Position numbers and translations under genes: made by a program. Source: Roseateles sp. XES5 (lineage in GTDB: Bacteria; Pseudomonadota; Alphaproteobacteria; Rhizobiales; Rhizobiaceae). Taken from it: a DNA stretch of 64,000 nt. Positions 27,857 through 38,282 of this stretch are shown in pieces (positions within the stretch are counted from its first letter, which is position 1; every line of letters starts with the position of its first letter). The notes below the pieces were generated by a model. That model was not told the origin of the DNA. It did not search any database and saw only the letters and a list, made by a program, of their open reading frames with translations. The stretch is from NCBI RefSeq assembly GCF_020535545.1, contig NZ_CP084752.1, positions 2,631,501 to 2,695,500 on the forward strand. Reading direction: 5' to 3'.

Positions 27857-27915
27857 TGTTATCTCCCATTCGTGTGGGCTTTTTGGATGAGAGAACGGTA
27901 ACTCAGCTTTATTTT

Positions 27916-27931
27916 TTTATCAAACGGTAAA
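27916..27931. promoter_or_regulatory. Weak RutR-like site upstream of preT
   Basis: TTTATCAAACGGTAAA shares the GGTAAA half-site with the box at 22544 and matches 10 of 14 fixed bases of the enteric RutR box. It lies 60 bases before preT. The match is modest and this AT-rich region could give it by chance. Confidence 0.35.
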
Positions 27932-28113
27932 AGTTCAAAAGAAATGCTGGTTTTTCAGGGCTTGCGGCAAAATAAAACATGAGATTTCCGGTTATCTTTT
28001 CCTTGCCTCAAGTGTGCGGCACAACCGCGCCTGTCCTTGCTGCGCCACCAGATGCCGTTTGACAGGTGACCGGAAAAGATGCAGCAAATCGTGTACAACA
28101 ACCGGGGTAGACG

Positions 28114-29067
28114 ATGGCGAAGCGGACGGAAACGGCCGGAAGACTGGACGATGCGGCAAGGGCCGGCTGGCTCTACTACGTCGCCGGCCGCACGCAGGAC
28201 GAAATCGCCGCCGCCATGGGCATTTCCCGCCAGTCGGCGCAGCGTCTGGTTTCGCTCGCCGTCGCCGAACGGCTGATCAAGGTGCGCCTCGACCATCCCA
28301 TTGCCGAATGCCTGGAACTGGGCGAACAACTCAAGCGGAAGTTCGCTCTCGTGCATGTCGATATCGTGCCGGGCGATCCGGGATCGACCTCGACGACGAT
28401 CGGCATCGCCGAGGCGGGAGCGGCGGAAATCGAGCGCTGGCTGAAGACGCCGGAACCGATCGTGCTGGCGGTCGGCACGGGGCGTACGCTGAAGGCGGCG
28501 ATCGACCAGCTTCCGACCATGGAATGCCCGCAGCACCGGATCCTGTCGCTGACGGGCAATATCGGTCCCGATGGTTCGGCCGCCTATTACAACGTCATCT
28601 TCTCCATGGCCGACGCGGTCAAGGCGCGGCACTATCCGATGCCGCTGCCGGTGCTCGTCTCCTCCATCGAGGAGCGGGACCTCCTGCACCGGCAGAGCCT
28701 CGTGCAGTCGACGCTGCAGCTCGGGCGCGAGGCGAATGTGGCCTTTGTCGGTATCGGCGAGCTCGGGGCGGATGCGCCGCTCTGTCTCGACGGCTTCCTC
28801 GATCCGGAGGAAATGGCGCGGCTGATGGCGGACGGGGCCGCAGGCGAAATCTGCGGCTGGATGTTCGACCGCAACGGCAAGCTGCTCGAAGGCAGCATCA
28901 ACGAGCGTGTTGCCTCCGTGCCGCTGCCGTCCCGCGAGACGACAACGGTCATCGGCCTTGCCAAGGGCAAGCGCAAGTATCTCGCCCTTCTGGCCGCCCT
29001 TCGCGGCGGTATGATCAACGGCGTCATCACCGACGAGTCGACCGCGCGCTACCTGCTTTCGGCCTGA
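28114..29067 (+). CDS. smoC: SorC/DeoR-type sugar-binding transcriptional regulator (SmoC-like)
   Basis: This 317-residue regulator has an N-terminal helix-turn-helix (AGRTQDEIAAAMGISRQSAQ) and a SorC sugar-binding domain (LAVGTGRTLKAAIDQLP; DTESTARYL-like end). GEICGWMFDRNGKL is typical of the family. It precedes the polyol transport and dehydrogenase genes, so it should sense sorbitol, mannitol or a phosphate ester and control them. Confidence 0.88.
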   Translation: MAKRTETAGRLDDAARAGWLYYVAGRTQDEIAAAMGISRQSAQRLVSLAVAERLIKVRLDHPIAECLELGEQLKRKFALVHVDIVPGDPGSTSTTIGIAEAGAAEIERWLKTPEPIVLAVGTGRTLKAAIDQLPTMECPQHRILSLTGNIGPDGSAAYYNVIFSMADAVKARHYPMPLPVLVSSIEERDLLHRQSLVQSTLQLGREANVAFVGIGELGADAPLCLDGFLDPEEMARLMADGAAGEICGWMFDRNGKLLEGSINERVASVPLPSRETTTVIGLAKGKRKYLALLAALRGGMINGVITDESTARYLLSA

Positions 29068-29198
29068 GCGACGCATTTCCGGACGCAAGACGAGCGCCCG
29101 CTTCATAAAAATTCCCCATGAAATTCAATGGAGGTTGCCTCGCATTGTGCGGTGCAGCAACGAATGGCCGTTGACTTCCCGTGCCATAATATGGGTAA

Positions 29199-29225
29199 TT
29201 GCTCACGAGCGAAGCAAATGCTCAT
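29199..29225. promoter_or_regulatory. Candidate SmoC operator upstream of smoE
   Basis: TTGCT-N9-AGCAA (29199-29217) is an inverted repeat. The word TGCTCA also recurs as a direct repeat at 29200 and 29219, about two helical turns apart. It sits 22-48 bases before smoE, where a regulator would act. No known consensus was available to compare. Confidence 0.4.
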
Positions 29226-29246
29226 TACTCTTCTGGGAGGAAGACA

Positions 29247-30560
29247 ATGAATTTTAAAACCCTTCTGCTGGGCACCTGCTCGGCTGCTCTCCTGTGCGGT
29301 TTTGCCAATGCGGAAACCCTCACCATCGCCACCGTGAACAACGGCGACATGGTCCGCATGCAGGGGCTGACGGACGATTTCACGAAGAAGAACCCGGACA
29401 TTCAACTCGAGTGGGTGACGCTCGAGGAAAACGTGCTGCGCGAACGCGTCACGACCGACGTCGCGACGAAGGGCGGCCAGTACGACATCATGACCATCGG
29501 CACCTATGAGGTTCCGATCTGGGCAAAGCAGGGCTGGCTGGTGCCGCTCGACAATCTCGGCGCCGACTATGACGTCGACGATCTGCTGCCCGCCATCCGC
29601 TCGGGCCTGACCGGCGACGACGGCAAGCTCTATGCCGCGCCGTTCTACGGCGAGTCTTCCTTCGTCATGTACCGCAAGGACCTGATGGAGAAGGCCGGCC
29701 TCACCATGCCCGATGCCCCGACCTGGGACTTCATCGCCGACGCCGCGCGCAAGATGACGGACCGCACTGCCGGCATCAATGGCATCTGCCTTCGCGGCAA
29801 GGCGGGCTGGGGCGAGAACATGGCCTTCCTGACGGCGACCGCCAACGCCTTCGGCGCCCGCTGGTTCGATGAGAACTGGAAGCCGCAGTTCGACCAGCCG
29901 GAATGGAAGAACGCGCTCGACTTCTACGTCAAGCTGATGAACGACGCCGGCCCGCAGGGCGCATCCTCGAACGGCTTCAACGAGAACCTGGCGCTGTTCC
30001 AGCAGGGCAATTGCGGCATGTGGATCGACGCCACGGTCGCCGCCTCGTTCGTCTCCAACCCGAAGGAATCGACGGTTGCCGACAAGGTCGGCTATGCGCT
30101 CGCTCCCGACACGGGTCTCGGCAAGCGCGGCAACTGGCTCTGGGCGTGGAACCTCGCCATCCCGGCCGGTTCGCAGAAGACGGAAGCGGCCGAGAAGTTC
30201 ATCGCCTGGGCAACGAGCAAGGAATACACCCAGCTCGTCGCCGAGAAGGAAGGCTGGGCCAACGTTCCTCCGGGCACGCGCTCCTCGCTCTATGCGAATG
30301 CCGAGTACCAGAAGGCAGCGCCCTTCGCGAAGATGACGCTCGACTCGATCAACGCGGCCGACCCGAAGAATCCCTCGGTCAAGCCAGTGCCCTATGTCGG
30401 CGTGCAGTTCGTCGCCATCCCGGAATTCCAGGGTCTCGGCACGACGGTCGGCCAGCTCTTCTCGGCCGCGCTCGCCGGTCAGATGCCGGTCGATGACGCG
30501 CTTGCGCAGGCACAGCAGGCCGCCGTGCGCGAGATGACCCGCGCCGGCTACATCAAGTAA
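29247..30560 (+). CDS. smoE: Sorbitol/mannitol ABC transporter substrate-binding protein
   Basis: This 437-residue periplasmic protein has a signal peptide ending GFANAETL and a type I sugar-binding fold (MRMQGLTDDFTKKNP-like start, YGESSFVMYRKDLMEKAGL, WAWNLAIPAGSQKTEAAEKF). It is the first gene of smoEFGK. The ATG at 29247 has GGGAGGAAG 5 bases upstream; an in-frame ATG at 29199 falls inside the operator region. A hairpin after the stop probably raises its share of the transcript. Confidence 0.92.
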   Translation: MNFKTLLLGTCSAALLCGFANAETLTIATVNNGDMVRMQGLTDDFTKKNPDIQLEWVTLEENVLRERVTTDVATKGGQYDIMTIGTYEVPIWAKQGWLVPLDNLGADYDVDDLLPAIRSGLTGDDGKLYAAPFYGESSFVMYRKDLMEKAGLTMPDAPTWDFIADAARKMTDRTAGINGICLRGKAGWGENMAFLTATANAFGARWFDENWKPQFDQPEWKNALDFYVKLMNDAGPQGASSNGFNENLALFQQGNCGMWIDATVAASFVSNPKESTVADKVGYALAPDTGLGKRGNWLWAWNLAIPAGSQKTEAAEKFIAWATSKEYTQLVAEKEGWANVPPGTRSSLYANAEYQKAAPFAKMTLDSINAADPKNPSVKPVPYVGVQFVAIPEFQGLGTTVGQLFSAALAGQMPVDDALAQAQQAAVREMTRAGYIK

Positions 30561-30580
30561 GCACCTCCTCCCCAAGGACG

Positions 30581-30608
30581 GGCTGCCCGGGATGCGTTCC
30601 GGGCAGCC
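30581..30608 (+). other. Hairpin after smoE
   Basis: A perfect 10-bp stem GGCTGCCCGG/CCGGGCAGCC has an 8-base loop and no T run. Such structures after binding-protein genes usually protect the upstream message while letting some transcription continue into the permeases. Confidence 0.6.
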
Positions 30609-30639
30609 GATGAAACGGGGAGGGCTGAATTCCGGACCA

Positions 30640-30765
30640 GCCCCTCACAGCCTGACGGCATCCTCTTCCCCAAGCGGGGTCGGGAATGATGGCCGCACCG
30701 CTCCCCTTCGCCCCGCTGCGGGGAGAAGGTCCCGGCAGGGGGATGAGGGGCAGTCTGTCCTGCAC
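30640..30765. repeat. Rhizobial extragenic repeat copy
   Basis: This intergenic block contains two mirrored parts. One is CCCCTCACAGCCTGACGGCA with CCCCAAGCGGGG, and the other is CCCCGCTGCGGGGAGAAGGT with GGCAGGGGGATGAGGGGC. It matches the style of palindromic repeats scattered between rhizobial genes and recalls the decayed copy at 18768. It occupies most of the smoE-smoF gap. Confidence 0.6.
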
Positions 30766-30817
30766 TGTACGACATGACCGCATCGGCCGGCGTACCGGCC
30801 CCGGGGAGGAGAAAATC

Positions 30818-31690
30818 ATGGCGACGGAGAACACGCGCGGTCTTGCGCGGCTGATGTTGGCGCCCTCTGTGGGGCTGCTGCTGATCTGGATGATCGTGCC
30901 ATTGGCGATGACGCTGTGGTTCTCGTTCCAGAACTACAATCTGCTCAATCCGGCCAATGTGAGCTGGACGGGCCTCTTCAACTACCAGTTCTTCTACACC
31001 GATCCAGCCTTCTTCCAGTCGATCTGGAACACGCTGCTGATCGTGGTGGGCGTGCTCGCCATCACCGTCATCGGCGGCACCGCGATCGCATTGTTGCTCG
31101 ATCAGCCGATGTGGGGGCAGGGGATCGTGCGCATCCTGGTGATCTCGCCCTTCTTCGTCATGCCGCCGGTCGCCGCACTGGTCTGGAAGAACATGATCAT
31201 GCATCCGGGCTACGGCGTGCTCGCGGATATCAACCGGTCGCTCGGGCTGCAGCCTGTCGACTGGTTCGCCCAGTACCCCCTGACCTCGATCATCATCATC
31301 GTCGCCTGGCAGTGGCTGCCCTTCGCCACCCTCATCCTGCTGACGGCGCTGCAGTCGCTCGACGGCGAGCAGAAGGAAGCCGCCGAGATGGACGGCGCGG
31401 GCTTCGTCTCCCGCTTCATCTATCTGACCGTGCCGCACCTTGCCCGCTCGATTACCGTCGTCATCCTCATCCAGACGATCTTCCTGCTCGGCGTCTATGC
31501 GGAGATCCTCGTCACGACCAATGGCGGCCCGGGTTACGCATCCACCAACCTGCCGTTCCTGATCTATCGCACCGCGCTGCTCGGCTACGACGTCGGCGGG
31601 GCCTCCGCCGGCGGCATCATCGCCGTCATCCTCGCCAATATCGTCGCCTTCTTCCTGATGCGCGCCGTCGGCAAGAACCTCGACAAGTAA
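30818..31690 (+). CDS. smoF: Sorbitol/mannitol ABC transporter permease SmoF
   Basis: This 290-residue inner-membrane permease (MalF type) has six segments. The ATPase-docking EAA loop is EKEAAEMDGAGFVSRF-like (EQKEAAEMDGAGF), followed by the typical TNGGPGYAST. The ATG at 30818 has GGGGAGGAG upstream; earlier in-frame starts run through the repeat and are not coding-like. Confidence 0.93.
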   Translation: MATENTRGLARLMLAPSVGLLLIWMIVPLAMTLWFSFQNYNLLNPANVSWTGLFNYQFFYTDPAFFQSIWNTLLIVVGVLAITVIGGTAIALLLDQPMWGQGIVRILVISPFFVMPPVAALVWKNMIMHPGYGVLADINRSLGLQPVDWFAQYPLTSIIIIVAWQWLPFATLILLTALQSLDGEQKEAAEMDGAGFVSRFIYLTVPHLARSITVVILIQTIFLLGVYAEILVTTNGGPGYASTNLPFLIYRTALLGYDVGGASAGGIIAVILANIVAFFLMRAVGKNLDK

Positions 31691-31702
31691 GGGGACAAGA
31701 TC

Positions 31703-32527
31703 ATGGCACGAGCTGTTTCAAACCGCCGCATTGCGGTTGCATCCATCGCCGCCTGGATCGTGGCGCTGATCATCTTCTTCCCGATCCTCTATACGATCAT
31801 CACCTCGTTCAAGTCGGAGAACGAGGCGATCCAGGGCTTCAGCCTGATCCCGTCCGGGACCATCGAGAGCTATGCCGCCGTGCAGGCGCAGAGCAACTAC
31901 TTCAAGTTCTTCCTGAACTCGGTGATCATCTCCGTCGGTTCCACGCTGCTCGCCCTGGTCATTTCGGTTCCGGCCGCCTGGTCTATGGCCTTCTCGCCGA
32001 CGAAGAAGACCAAGGACATCCTGATGTGGATGCTCTCGACCAAGATGATGCCGGCCGTCGCCGTGCTGGTGCCGATCTACCTCATCTTCCGCGACACCGG
32101 CCTGCTCGACAGCCGCATCGGCCTCACCGTCATGCTGACCATGATCAACCTGCCGATCGTGATCTGGATGCTCTACACCTACTTCCGCGAAATCCCCGGC
32201 GAGATCCTCGAGGCCGCCCGCATGGATGGCGCGTCGCTGTGGGGCGAGATCGTCTATGTGCTGACGCCGATGGCGGTGCCGGGCATCGCCTCCACCATGC
32301 TGCTCAACATCATCCTGGCCTGGAACGAAGCCTTCTGGACGATCCGCCTGACGACGACCAACGCCGCGCCGCTGACCGCCTTCATCGCCTCGTTCTCGAG
32401 CCCCCAGGGTCTCTTCTGGGCGAAACTCTCGGCCGCCTCCACGCTCGCCATCGCCCCCATCCTGATCATGGGGTGGTTCAGCCAGAAACAGCTTGTCCGC
32501 GGCCTGACCTTCGGCGCCGTGAAGTAA
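31703..32527 (+). CDS. smoG: Sorbitol/mannitol ABC transporter permease SmoG
   Basis: This 274-residue MalG-type permease has the EAA loop ILEAARMDGASLWGEI and LLNIILAWNEAFWTI at the fifth segment. It follows smoF by 12 bases with AAGGGGACAAG as the ribosome site, and pairs with SmoF. Confidence 0.94.
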   Translation: MARAVSNRRIAVASIAAWIVALIIFFPILYTIITSFKSENEAIQGFSLIPSGTIESYAAVQAQSNYFKFFLNSVIISVGSTLLALVISVPAAWSMAFSPTKKTKDILMWMLSTKMMPAVAVLVPIYLIFRDTGLLDSRIGLTVMLTMINLPIVIWMLYTYFREIPGEILEAARMDGASLWGEIVYVLTPMAVPGIASTMLLNIILAWNEAFWTIRLTTTNAAPLTAFIASFSSPQGLFWAKLSAASTLAIAPILIMGWFSQKQLVRGLTFGAVK

Positions 32528-32563
32528 ACGAAAGATCGGGGAGGAAACCCCCAGGAGGCAACA

Positions 32564-33561
<998 letters not shown>

Positions 33562-33565
<4 letters not shown>

Positions 33566-34335
33566 AGAGGCTGGAGGGCAAGAGCGCGCTGATCACGGGA
33601 TCGGCGCGCGGCATCGGCCGCGCTTTCGCGGAGGCCTATATCCGCGAAGGCGCCCGCGTCGCCATCGCCGACATCAACATGGAGCGGGCGCAGGCGACCG
33701 CGAAGGAAATCGGCCCTGCGGCCTATGCCGTGCAGATGGACGTGACGCAGCAGGCCTCCATCGATGCGGCCATAGCGGCCTGCGTGAAGGAGGCCGGGGG
33801 TCTCGATATCCTCGTCAACAACGCCGCGCTCTTCGATCTCGCGCCGATCGTCGAGATCACGCGCGAGAGCTACGACAGGCTGTTTTCGATCAACGTCGCC
33901 GGCACGCTGTTCACGCTGCAGGCGGCGGCGCGGCAGATGATCGCGCAGGGGCGCGGCGGCAAGATCATCAATATGGCAAGCCAGGCCGGCCGGCGCGGCG
34001 AGGCGCTCGTCGCCGTCTACTGCGCCACCAAGGCGGCGGTCATCAGCCTGACCCAGTCGGCGGGGCTGAACCTCATCAAGCACGGCATCAACGTCAACGC
34101 CATCGCCCCCGGCGTGGTGGACGGCGAGCACTGGGACGGCGTCGACGCGCTGTTTGCCAAATACGAGAACCGGCCGCTCGGCGAGAAGAAGCGCCTCGTG
34201 GGGGCGGAAGTGCCCTTCGGCCGCATGGGCACGGCGGACGACCTCACCGGCATGGCGCTCTTCCTTGCCTCGCAGGAGAGCAACTACGTCGTCGCGCAAA
34301 CCTACAATGTCGACGGCGGCAACTGGATGAGCTGA
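33562..34335 (+). CDS. smoS: Sorbitol (L-iditol) 2-dehydrogenase, short-chain family
   Basis: This 257-residue NAD-dependent enzyme oxidises sorbitol to fructose (and galactitol to tagatose in characterised homologues). The cofactor site is [11 protein letters not shown], then NNAA, with catalytic Ser in NMASQAG and YCATKAA for Tyr and Lys. Overlap with smoK shows coupled translation. Confidence 0.92.
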
Positions 34336-34392
34336 GCCCGCGATGGCGGACCCGGCACGAGAGAAGACCGGACCAACCGGAAGGAATGGACC

Positions 34393-35877
34393 ATGACCAC
34401 GAAACTGTCGCTCGCCACCCTCGACGCGGTCGAAAAGACCGCAGGCGTGCCATCCTATGCGCGCGGCAGCCTTGCGGCGGGCATCGTCCACTTCGGCGTC
34501 GGCAATTTTCATCGGGCGCATCAGGCGGTCTATCTCGATGACCTCTTCAATCTCGGACTCGATCATGACTGGGCGATCGTCGGCGCCGGCGTGCTCCCAT
34601 CCGACGCCGCCATGCGCGAGAAGCTTGCCGGGCAGGATTTCCTGACGACGGTGGTCGAGCAGGACAATAACCGCTCCGGCGCGCGCGTCACCGGTGCGAT
34701 GATCGATTATCTCGCGCCCGGCAACGCGGCGGCGACCGTCGCGCGCCTTGCCGATCCGGCGATCCGCATCGTCTCGCTGACCATCACCGAGGGTGGTTAC
34801 TTCATCAATCCTGCCTCGGGCATCTTCGACTCCGCCCATCCGGCCATCGCCGCCGATGCCGCCAACCCGGCGGACCCGAAGACCGTTTTCGGTCTCATCC
34901 TTGCCGGCCTGAAAGTGCGCAAGGACAAGGGCATCGCGCCCTATACGGTCATGTCCTGCGACAACATTCCCCACAACGGCAAGGTGACGCACGCGGCCGT
35001 ATCCGGTCTCGCGCGCCTCTCCGACCCCGGTCTTGCCGACTGGATCGACGCCAACGTCGCCTTTCCCAACGGCATGGTCGACCGCATCACGCCGGCGACC
35101 GGTGCGCGCGAGATCGGCATCGTCGCCGACGACTACGGCATCGACGACGCCTGGCCGGTCTTCTGCGAAGAGTTCAAGCAATGGGTGCTGGAAGACAATT
35201 TCCCTGAGGGACGCCCGGCGCTGGAAAAGGTCGGCGTGCAGTTCGTGCCCGATGTGGCGCCCTACGAGCACATGAAGATCCGCATTCTCAACGGTGGCCA
35301 TGCGGCCATCGCCTATCCGGCCGCCTTGCTCGATATCCATTTCGTACACGAGGCGATGGAGGATCCGGATATCCGCGCCTTCCTCGGCAAGCTGGAGCGC
35401 GAGGAGATCATTCCGGTCATCCCGCCCGTGCCGGATACCGATCTCAACGACTATTACGCCCTGATCGAGCGGCGCTTCTCCAACCCGAAGATCGCCGACA
35501 CGATCCCGCGCCTTGCCCAGGACGGCTCCAACCGGCAGCCGAAGTTCATCCTGCCTTCCACCGCCGACCGGTTGTCCCGCGGCGAGGATGTGACCGGTCT
35601 CGCGCTGGTCTCGGCCCTTTGGTGCCATTATCTTGCCGGCGTGACGGACAGCGGCAAGGCAATCGCCTTCAACGACCCGAACATCGACCGCATCCATGCG
35701 GCAGCGACCGCGGCAAAGAACGATCCGCAGGCCTTCCTTGGTCTGGGGGATATTTTCGGCGCTGTCGCGAATGCCGGCCTCTTCATCCGGCGCTTCACCG
35801 ATGCCCTGCAATCGTTGCAGCAGAACGGCACGCGGGCGACCTTGAAGCGTTATCTGGACAATGCGCTGTCGAGCTGA
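34393..35877 (+). CDS. mtlK: Mannitol 2-dehydrogenase
   Basis: This 494-residue polyol-specific long-chain dehydrogenase converts mannitol to fructose with NAD. The N-terminal GVGNFHRAHQAVYLDDLF and the catalytic KIRILNGGHAAIAYPA (Lys, Asn, His) are intact. It follows smoS by 57 bases with AAGGAATGG as ribosome site. Together with SmoS it feeds fructose to central metabolism. Confidence 0.94.
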   Translation: MTTKLSLATLDAVEKTAGVPSYARGSLAAGIVHFGVGNFHRAHQAVYLDDLFNLGLDHDWAIVGAGVLPSDAAMREKLAGQDFLTTVVEQDNNRSGARVTGAMIDYLAPGNAAATVARLADPAIRIVSLTITEGGYFINPASGIFDSAHPAIAADAANPADPKTVFGLILAGLKVRKDKGIAPYTVMSCDNIPHNGKVTHAAVSGLARLSDPGLADWIDANVAFPNGMVDRITPATGAREIGIVADDYGIDDAWPVFCEEFKQWVLEDNFPEGRPALEKVGVQFVPDVAPYEHMKIRILNGGHAAIAYPAALLDIHFVHEAMEDPDIRAFLGKLEREEIIPVIPPVPDTDLNDYYALIERRFSNPKIADTIPRLAQDGSNRQPKFILPSTADRLSRGEDVTGLALVSALWCHYLAGVTDSGKAIAFNDPNIDRIHAAATAAKNDPQAFLGLGDIFGAVANAGLFIRRFTDALQSLQQNGTRATLKRYLDNALSS

Positions 35878-35946
35878 GGCCTGAGGGGCTTTTCATCTGA
35901 TGGGGCAGACAGTACCAACGGGGGCCTGAAACGGAACGGAAAAGCC

Positions 35947-36639
35947 ATGGCCGCCAACGCGACAGATCTCGTCATTTTCGACTGCGACGGCGTGCTCGTC
36001 GATAGCGAGCCGATCTCGATTTCCGTGCTGGTAGAGGCGCTGGCAGCGGCGGGCGTGGCGATGAGCGAGGCCGAAGCGCACGAGCGCTTCCTTGGCCGCA
36101 GCCTGAAAAGCATGTCGGAAATCCTGCATGACGATTATGGCCTTGCGGTCGATGCCACGTTCCTGGAGACCATGCGCAAGGCGCTCTATGCGCGTTTCCG
36201 CTCCGAACTTCAGCCGATCGACGGCGTTGCCGAGACCGTGGACCGGCTTGGCATCGCCCATTGCGTCGCCTCCTCCAGCCAGCCGGAACGCATTCGCCTC
36301 TCGCTTTCCGTCACCGGCCTCATCGACCGTTTCGAGCCCAACATCTTCAGCGCCAGCATGGTGACGCACGGCAAGCCGGCGCCCGACCTTTTCCTGCACG
36401 CGAGTGCCAGCATGGGGATTACACCCGGCAGATGCGTCGTCGTGGAGGACAGTCCGGCGGGCATCATGGCGGCGAAATCGGCCGGCATGCGCGTCGTCGC
36501 CTTCACGGGTGGCTCGCATGCGCGCACGCCGCAGCACCGCGAGGCCCTGATGGCCCTCGGCCCCGACGCCCTATTTGACGACATGCGGGAATTGCTACAG
36601 TTTGTCCGCAACGAAAAGGGCGGCGGGAAAGAACATTGA
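35947..36639 (+). CDS. HAD-family sugar phosphatase (beta-phosphoglucomutase-like)
   Basis: This 230-residue HAD hydrolase has motif I FDCDGVLVDSEP, motif II CVASSSQPERI, the Lys at THGKPAPDLFLHA and motif IV VVEDSPAGIMAA. The cap is the small helical type, as in phosphatases for 2-deoxyglucose-6-P or sorbitol-6-P. The substrate is not known; position suggests removal of misphosphorylated polyols. It overlaps the kinase start by 1 base (TGATG). Confidence 0.88.
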   Translation: MAANATDLVIFDCDGVLVDSEPISISVLVEALAAAGVAMSEAEAHERFLGRSLKSMSEILHDDYGLAVDATFLETMRKALYARFRSELQPIDGVAETVDRLGIAHCVASSSQPERIRLSLSVTGLIDRFEPNIFSASMVTHGKPAPDLFLHASASMGITPGRCVVVEDSPAGIMAAKSAGMRVVAFTGGSHARTPQHREALMALGPDALFDDMRELLQFVRNEKGGGKEH

Positions 36640-38222
36640 TGCGCGATCTGATCGTTGCGGTGGACATCGGCACGGGGAGCGCGCGTGCCGGCGTGTTCGA
36701 CCGGAGCGGCACGATGCTCGGCCGTGCGGAACATCCCATCGCCATGCGGCGGCCGAGCGCCGATCTTGCCGAGCACGATTCCGAAGATATCTGGCAGGCG
36801 GTCTGCGCCGCCGTGAAGGCGGCCTGCAAGGCAGCCGATGCCCCGGCGGCGCGCGTTGCCGCTTTGGGTGTCGATGCCACCTGTTCGCTCGTCGTTCGCG
36901 ACACGGCGGGAAATCCGCTTGCGGTGTCCGGCGCAGAGGGCGAACGGTGGGACACCATCGTCTGGCTGGACCATCGCGCGCTGGAAGAGGCCGATCTCTG
37001 CACCGCGACCGGCCACCCGGTCCTTGCCCATTCCGGCCGCGTCATGTCGCCGGAAATGGAAATGCCGAAGCTGATGTGGCTGAAGCGCCAGCGGCCGGGG
37101 CAATGGGCGAAGGCCGGCTATTTCTTCGACCTTGCCGATTTCATCACCTGGCGGGCGACGGGGTCGAATGCCCGCTCGCGCTGCACGATGACGGCCAAGT
37201 GGAACTATCTCGCCCATGAGACGGCGCCGTGGCGCGCGGACTTCCTGAAGGCGGTCGGGCTGGAGGACGTGCGGGAGCGCGGCGGCCTGCCCGACGAGAC
37301 CGTGCCCGTCGGCGCAGCCGTCGGCCGGTTGACGAACGACGCGGCGGAGGCGCTCGGGCTCGATACGGATTGCGTGGTCGCGGCAGGCCTCATCGACGCC
37401 TATGCCGGTGCGCTCGGCGTGCTCGGCTCCTTTGCGGGCGAGCCGGAAAAACTGGAGCGCCAGCTGGCGCTGATTGGCGGCACGTCGAGCTGCATCGTCG
37501 CTTTTTCGCGTTCGGCGAAATTCGGCCTCGGCCTGTGGGGGCCGTATTACGAGGCGGTGCTGCCGGACTGGTGGCTGGTGGAGGGCGGTCAGTCGGCGAC
37601 GGGCGCGCTGCTCGATCATGTGGTGCGCGCACACAGCGCGGGGGGCGAGCCGACGGCGGCAAATCATGCCCGCATTCTCGCACGCATCGCGGTGTTGCGG
37701 GCCGAGGAGGGGGAAGCTTTCGGCGCGCGGCTGCATGTGCTGCCGGATTTCCATGGTAACCGGTCGCCACTTGCCGATCCACAGGCGCTCGGCGTGATCA
37801 GCGGCCTTGCGCTCGACGCCTCCTTCGACGGGCTCTGCCGCCTCTATTGGCGGACCGCGGTCGCCATCGCGCTCGGCATCCGCCATATCCTGGAAACGAT
37901 GGGCGAGGGCGGCTATCTGCCCGATACGCTGCATGTCGCCGGCGGCCATTTGCGCAATCCGCTGCTGATGGAACTCTACCGCGACGTCACCGGCTGCCGG
38001 CTCGTCGTGCCCGAGGCGGGCGACGCCGTGCTCCTGGGAAGCGCGATGGCGGCGGCCGTCGCCGGCGGGCTTCATGGCGACCTGCCGTCCGCGGGCCGGG
38101 CGATGCATCCGGGTGGCCGCACGCTGTTGCCGGATGCCGGCCGCAAGGCGGGCTATGACCGGGATTATCGCCGTTTCCTCACGCTTTACCGCCACCGCGC
38201 GGAGCTGGAAGCGATGCTTTGA
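36639..38222 (+). CDS. FGGY-family pentulose kinase (D-ribulokinase-like)
   Basis: This 527-residue kinase starts VAVDIGTGSARAGVFD and has LGVDATCSLVVRD and SPEMEMPKLMWLK, features of the FGGY pentulose (ribulose) kinase subgroup rather than xylulokinase. The C-terminal GGHLRNPLLMELYRDVTGC is the ATPase-fold signature. With the dehydrogenases upstream it could phosphorylate a ketose made from a pentitol such as arabitol or ribitol. The ATG at 36639 is used rather than the TTG 3 bases earlier. Confidence 0.9.
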   Translation: MRDLIVAVDIGTGSARAGVFDRSGTMLGRAEHPIAMRRPSADLAEHDSEDIWQAVCAAVKAACKAADAPAARVAALGVDATCSLVVRDTAGNPLAVSGAEGERWDTIVWLDHRALEEADLCTATGHPVLAHSGRVMSPEMEMPKLMWLKRQRPGQWAKAGYFFDLADFITWRATGSNARSRCTMTAKWNYLAHETAPWRADFLKAVGLEDVRERGGLPDETVPVGAAVGRLTNDAAEALGLDTDCVVAAGLIDAYAGALGVLGSFAGEPEKLERQLALIGGTSSCIVAFSRSAKFGLGLWGPYYEAVLPDWWLVEGGQSATGALLDHVVRAHSAGGEPTAANHARILARIAVLRAEEGEAFGARLHVLPDFHGNRSPLADPQALGVISGLALDASFDGLCRLYWRTAVAIALGIRHILETMGEGGYLPDTLHVAGGHLRNPLLMELYRDVTGCRLVVPEAGDAVLLGSAMAAAVAGGLHGDLPSAGRAMHPGGRTLLPDAGRKAGYDRDYRRFLTLYRHRAELEAML

Positions 38223-38251
38223 AAAATTCCTGAAAAAATTTGCAACCGGGT

Positions 38252-38276
38252 GGAACCAAATCTCCGGTCGCGTGTT
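38252..38276 (+). promoter_or_regulatory. EcfG-type promoter-like element
   Basis: GGAAC-N16-TGTT lies 30 bases after the kinase stop. Three of four -10 bases match GGAAC-N16/17-CGTT. Nothing coding follows on this strand, but a terminator is found 100 bases on, so a short RNA may be made. Confidence 0.5.
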
Positions 38277-38282
38277 TTCTTG

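Noticed and set aside
25208..27901. An 897-codon open frame on the plus strand opposite preA and preT
   Set aside because: It is the antisense shadow of two well-supported genes; long opposite frames are common at high GC3. Its protein is low in complexity (Asp, His, Arg, Ala) and has no domain pattern.
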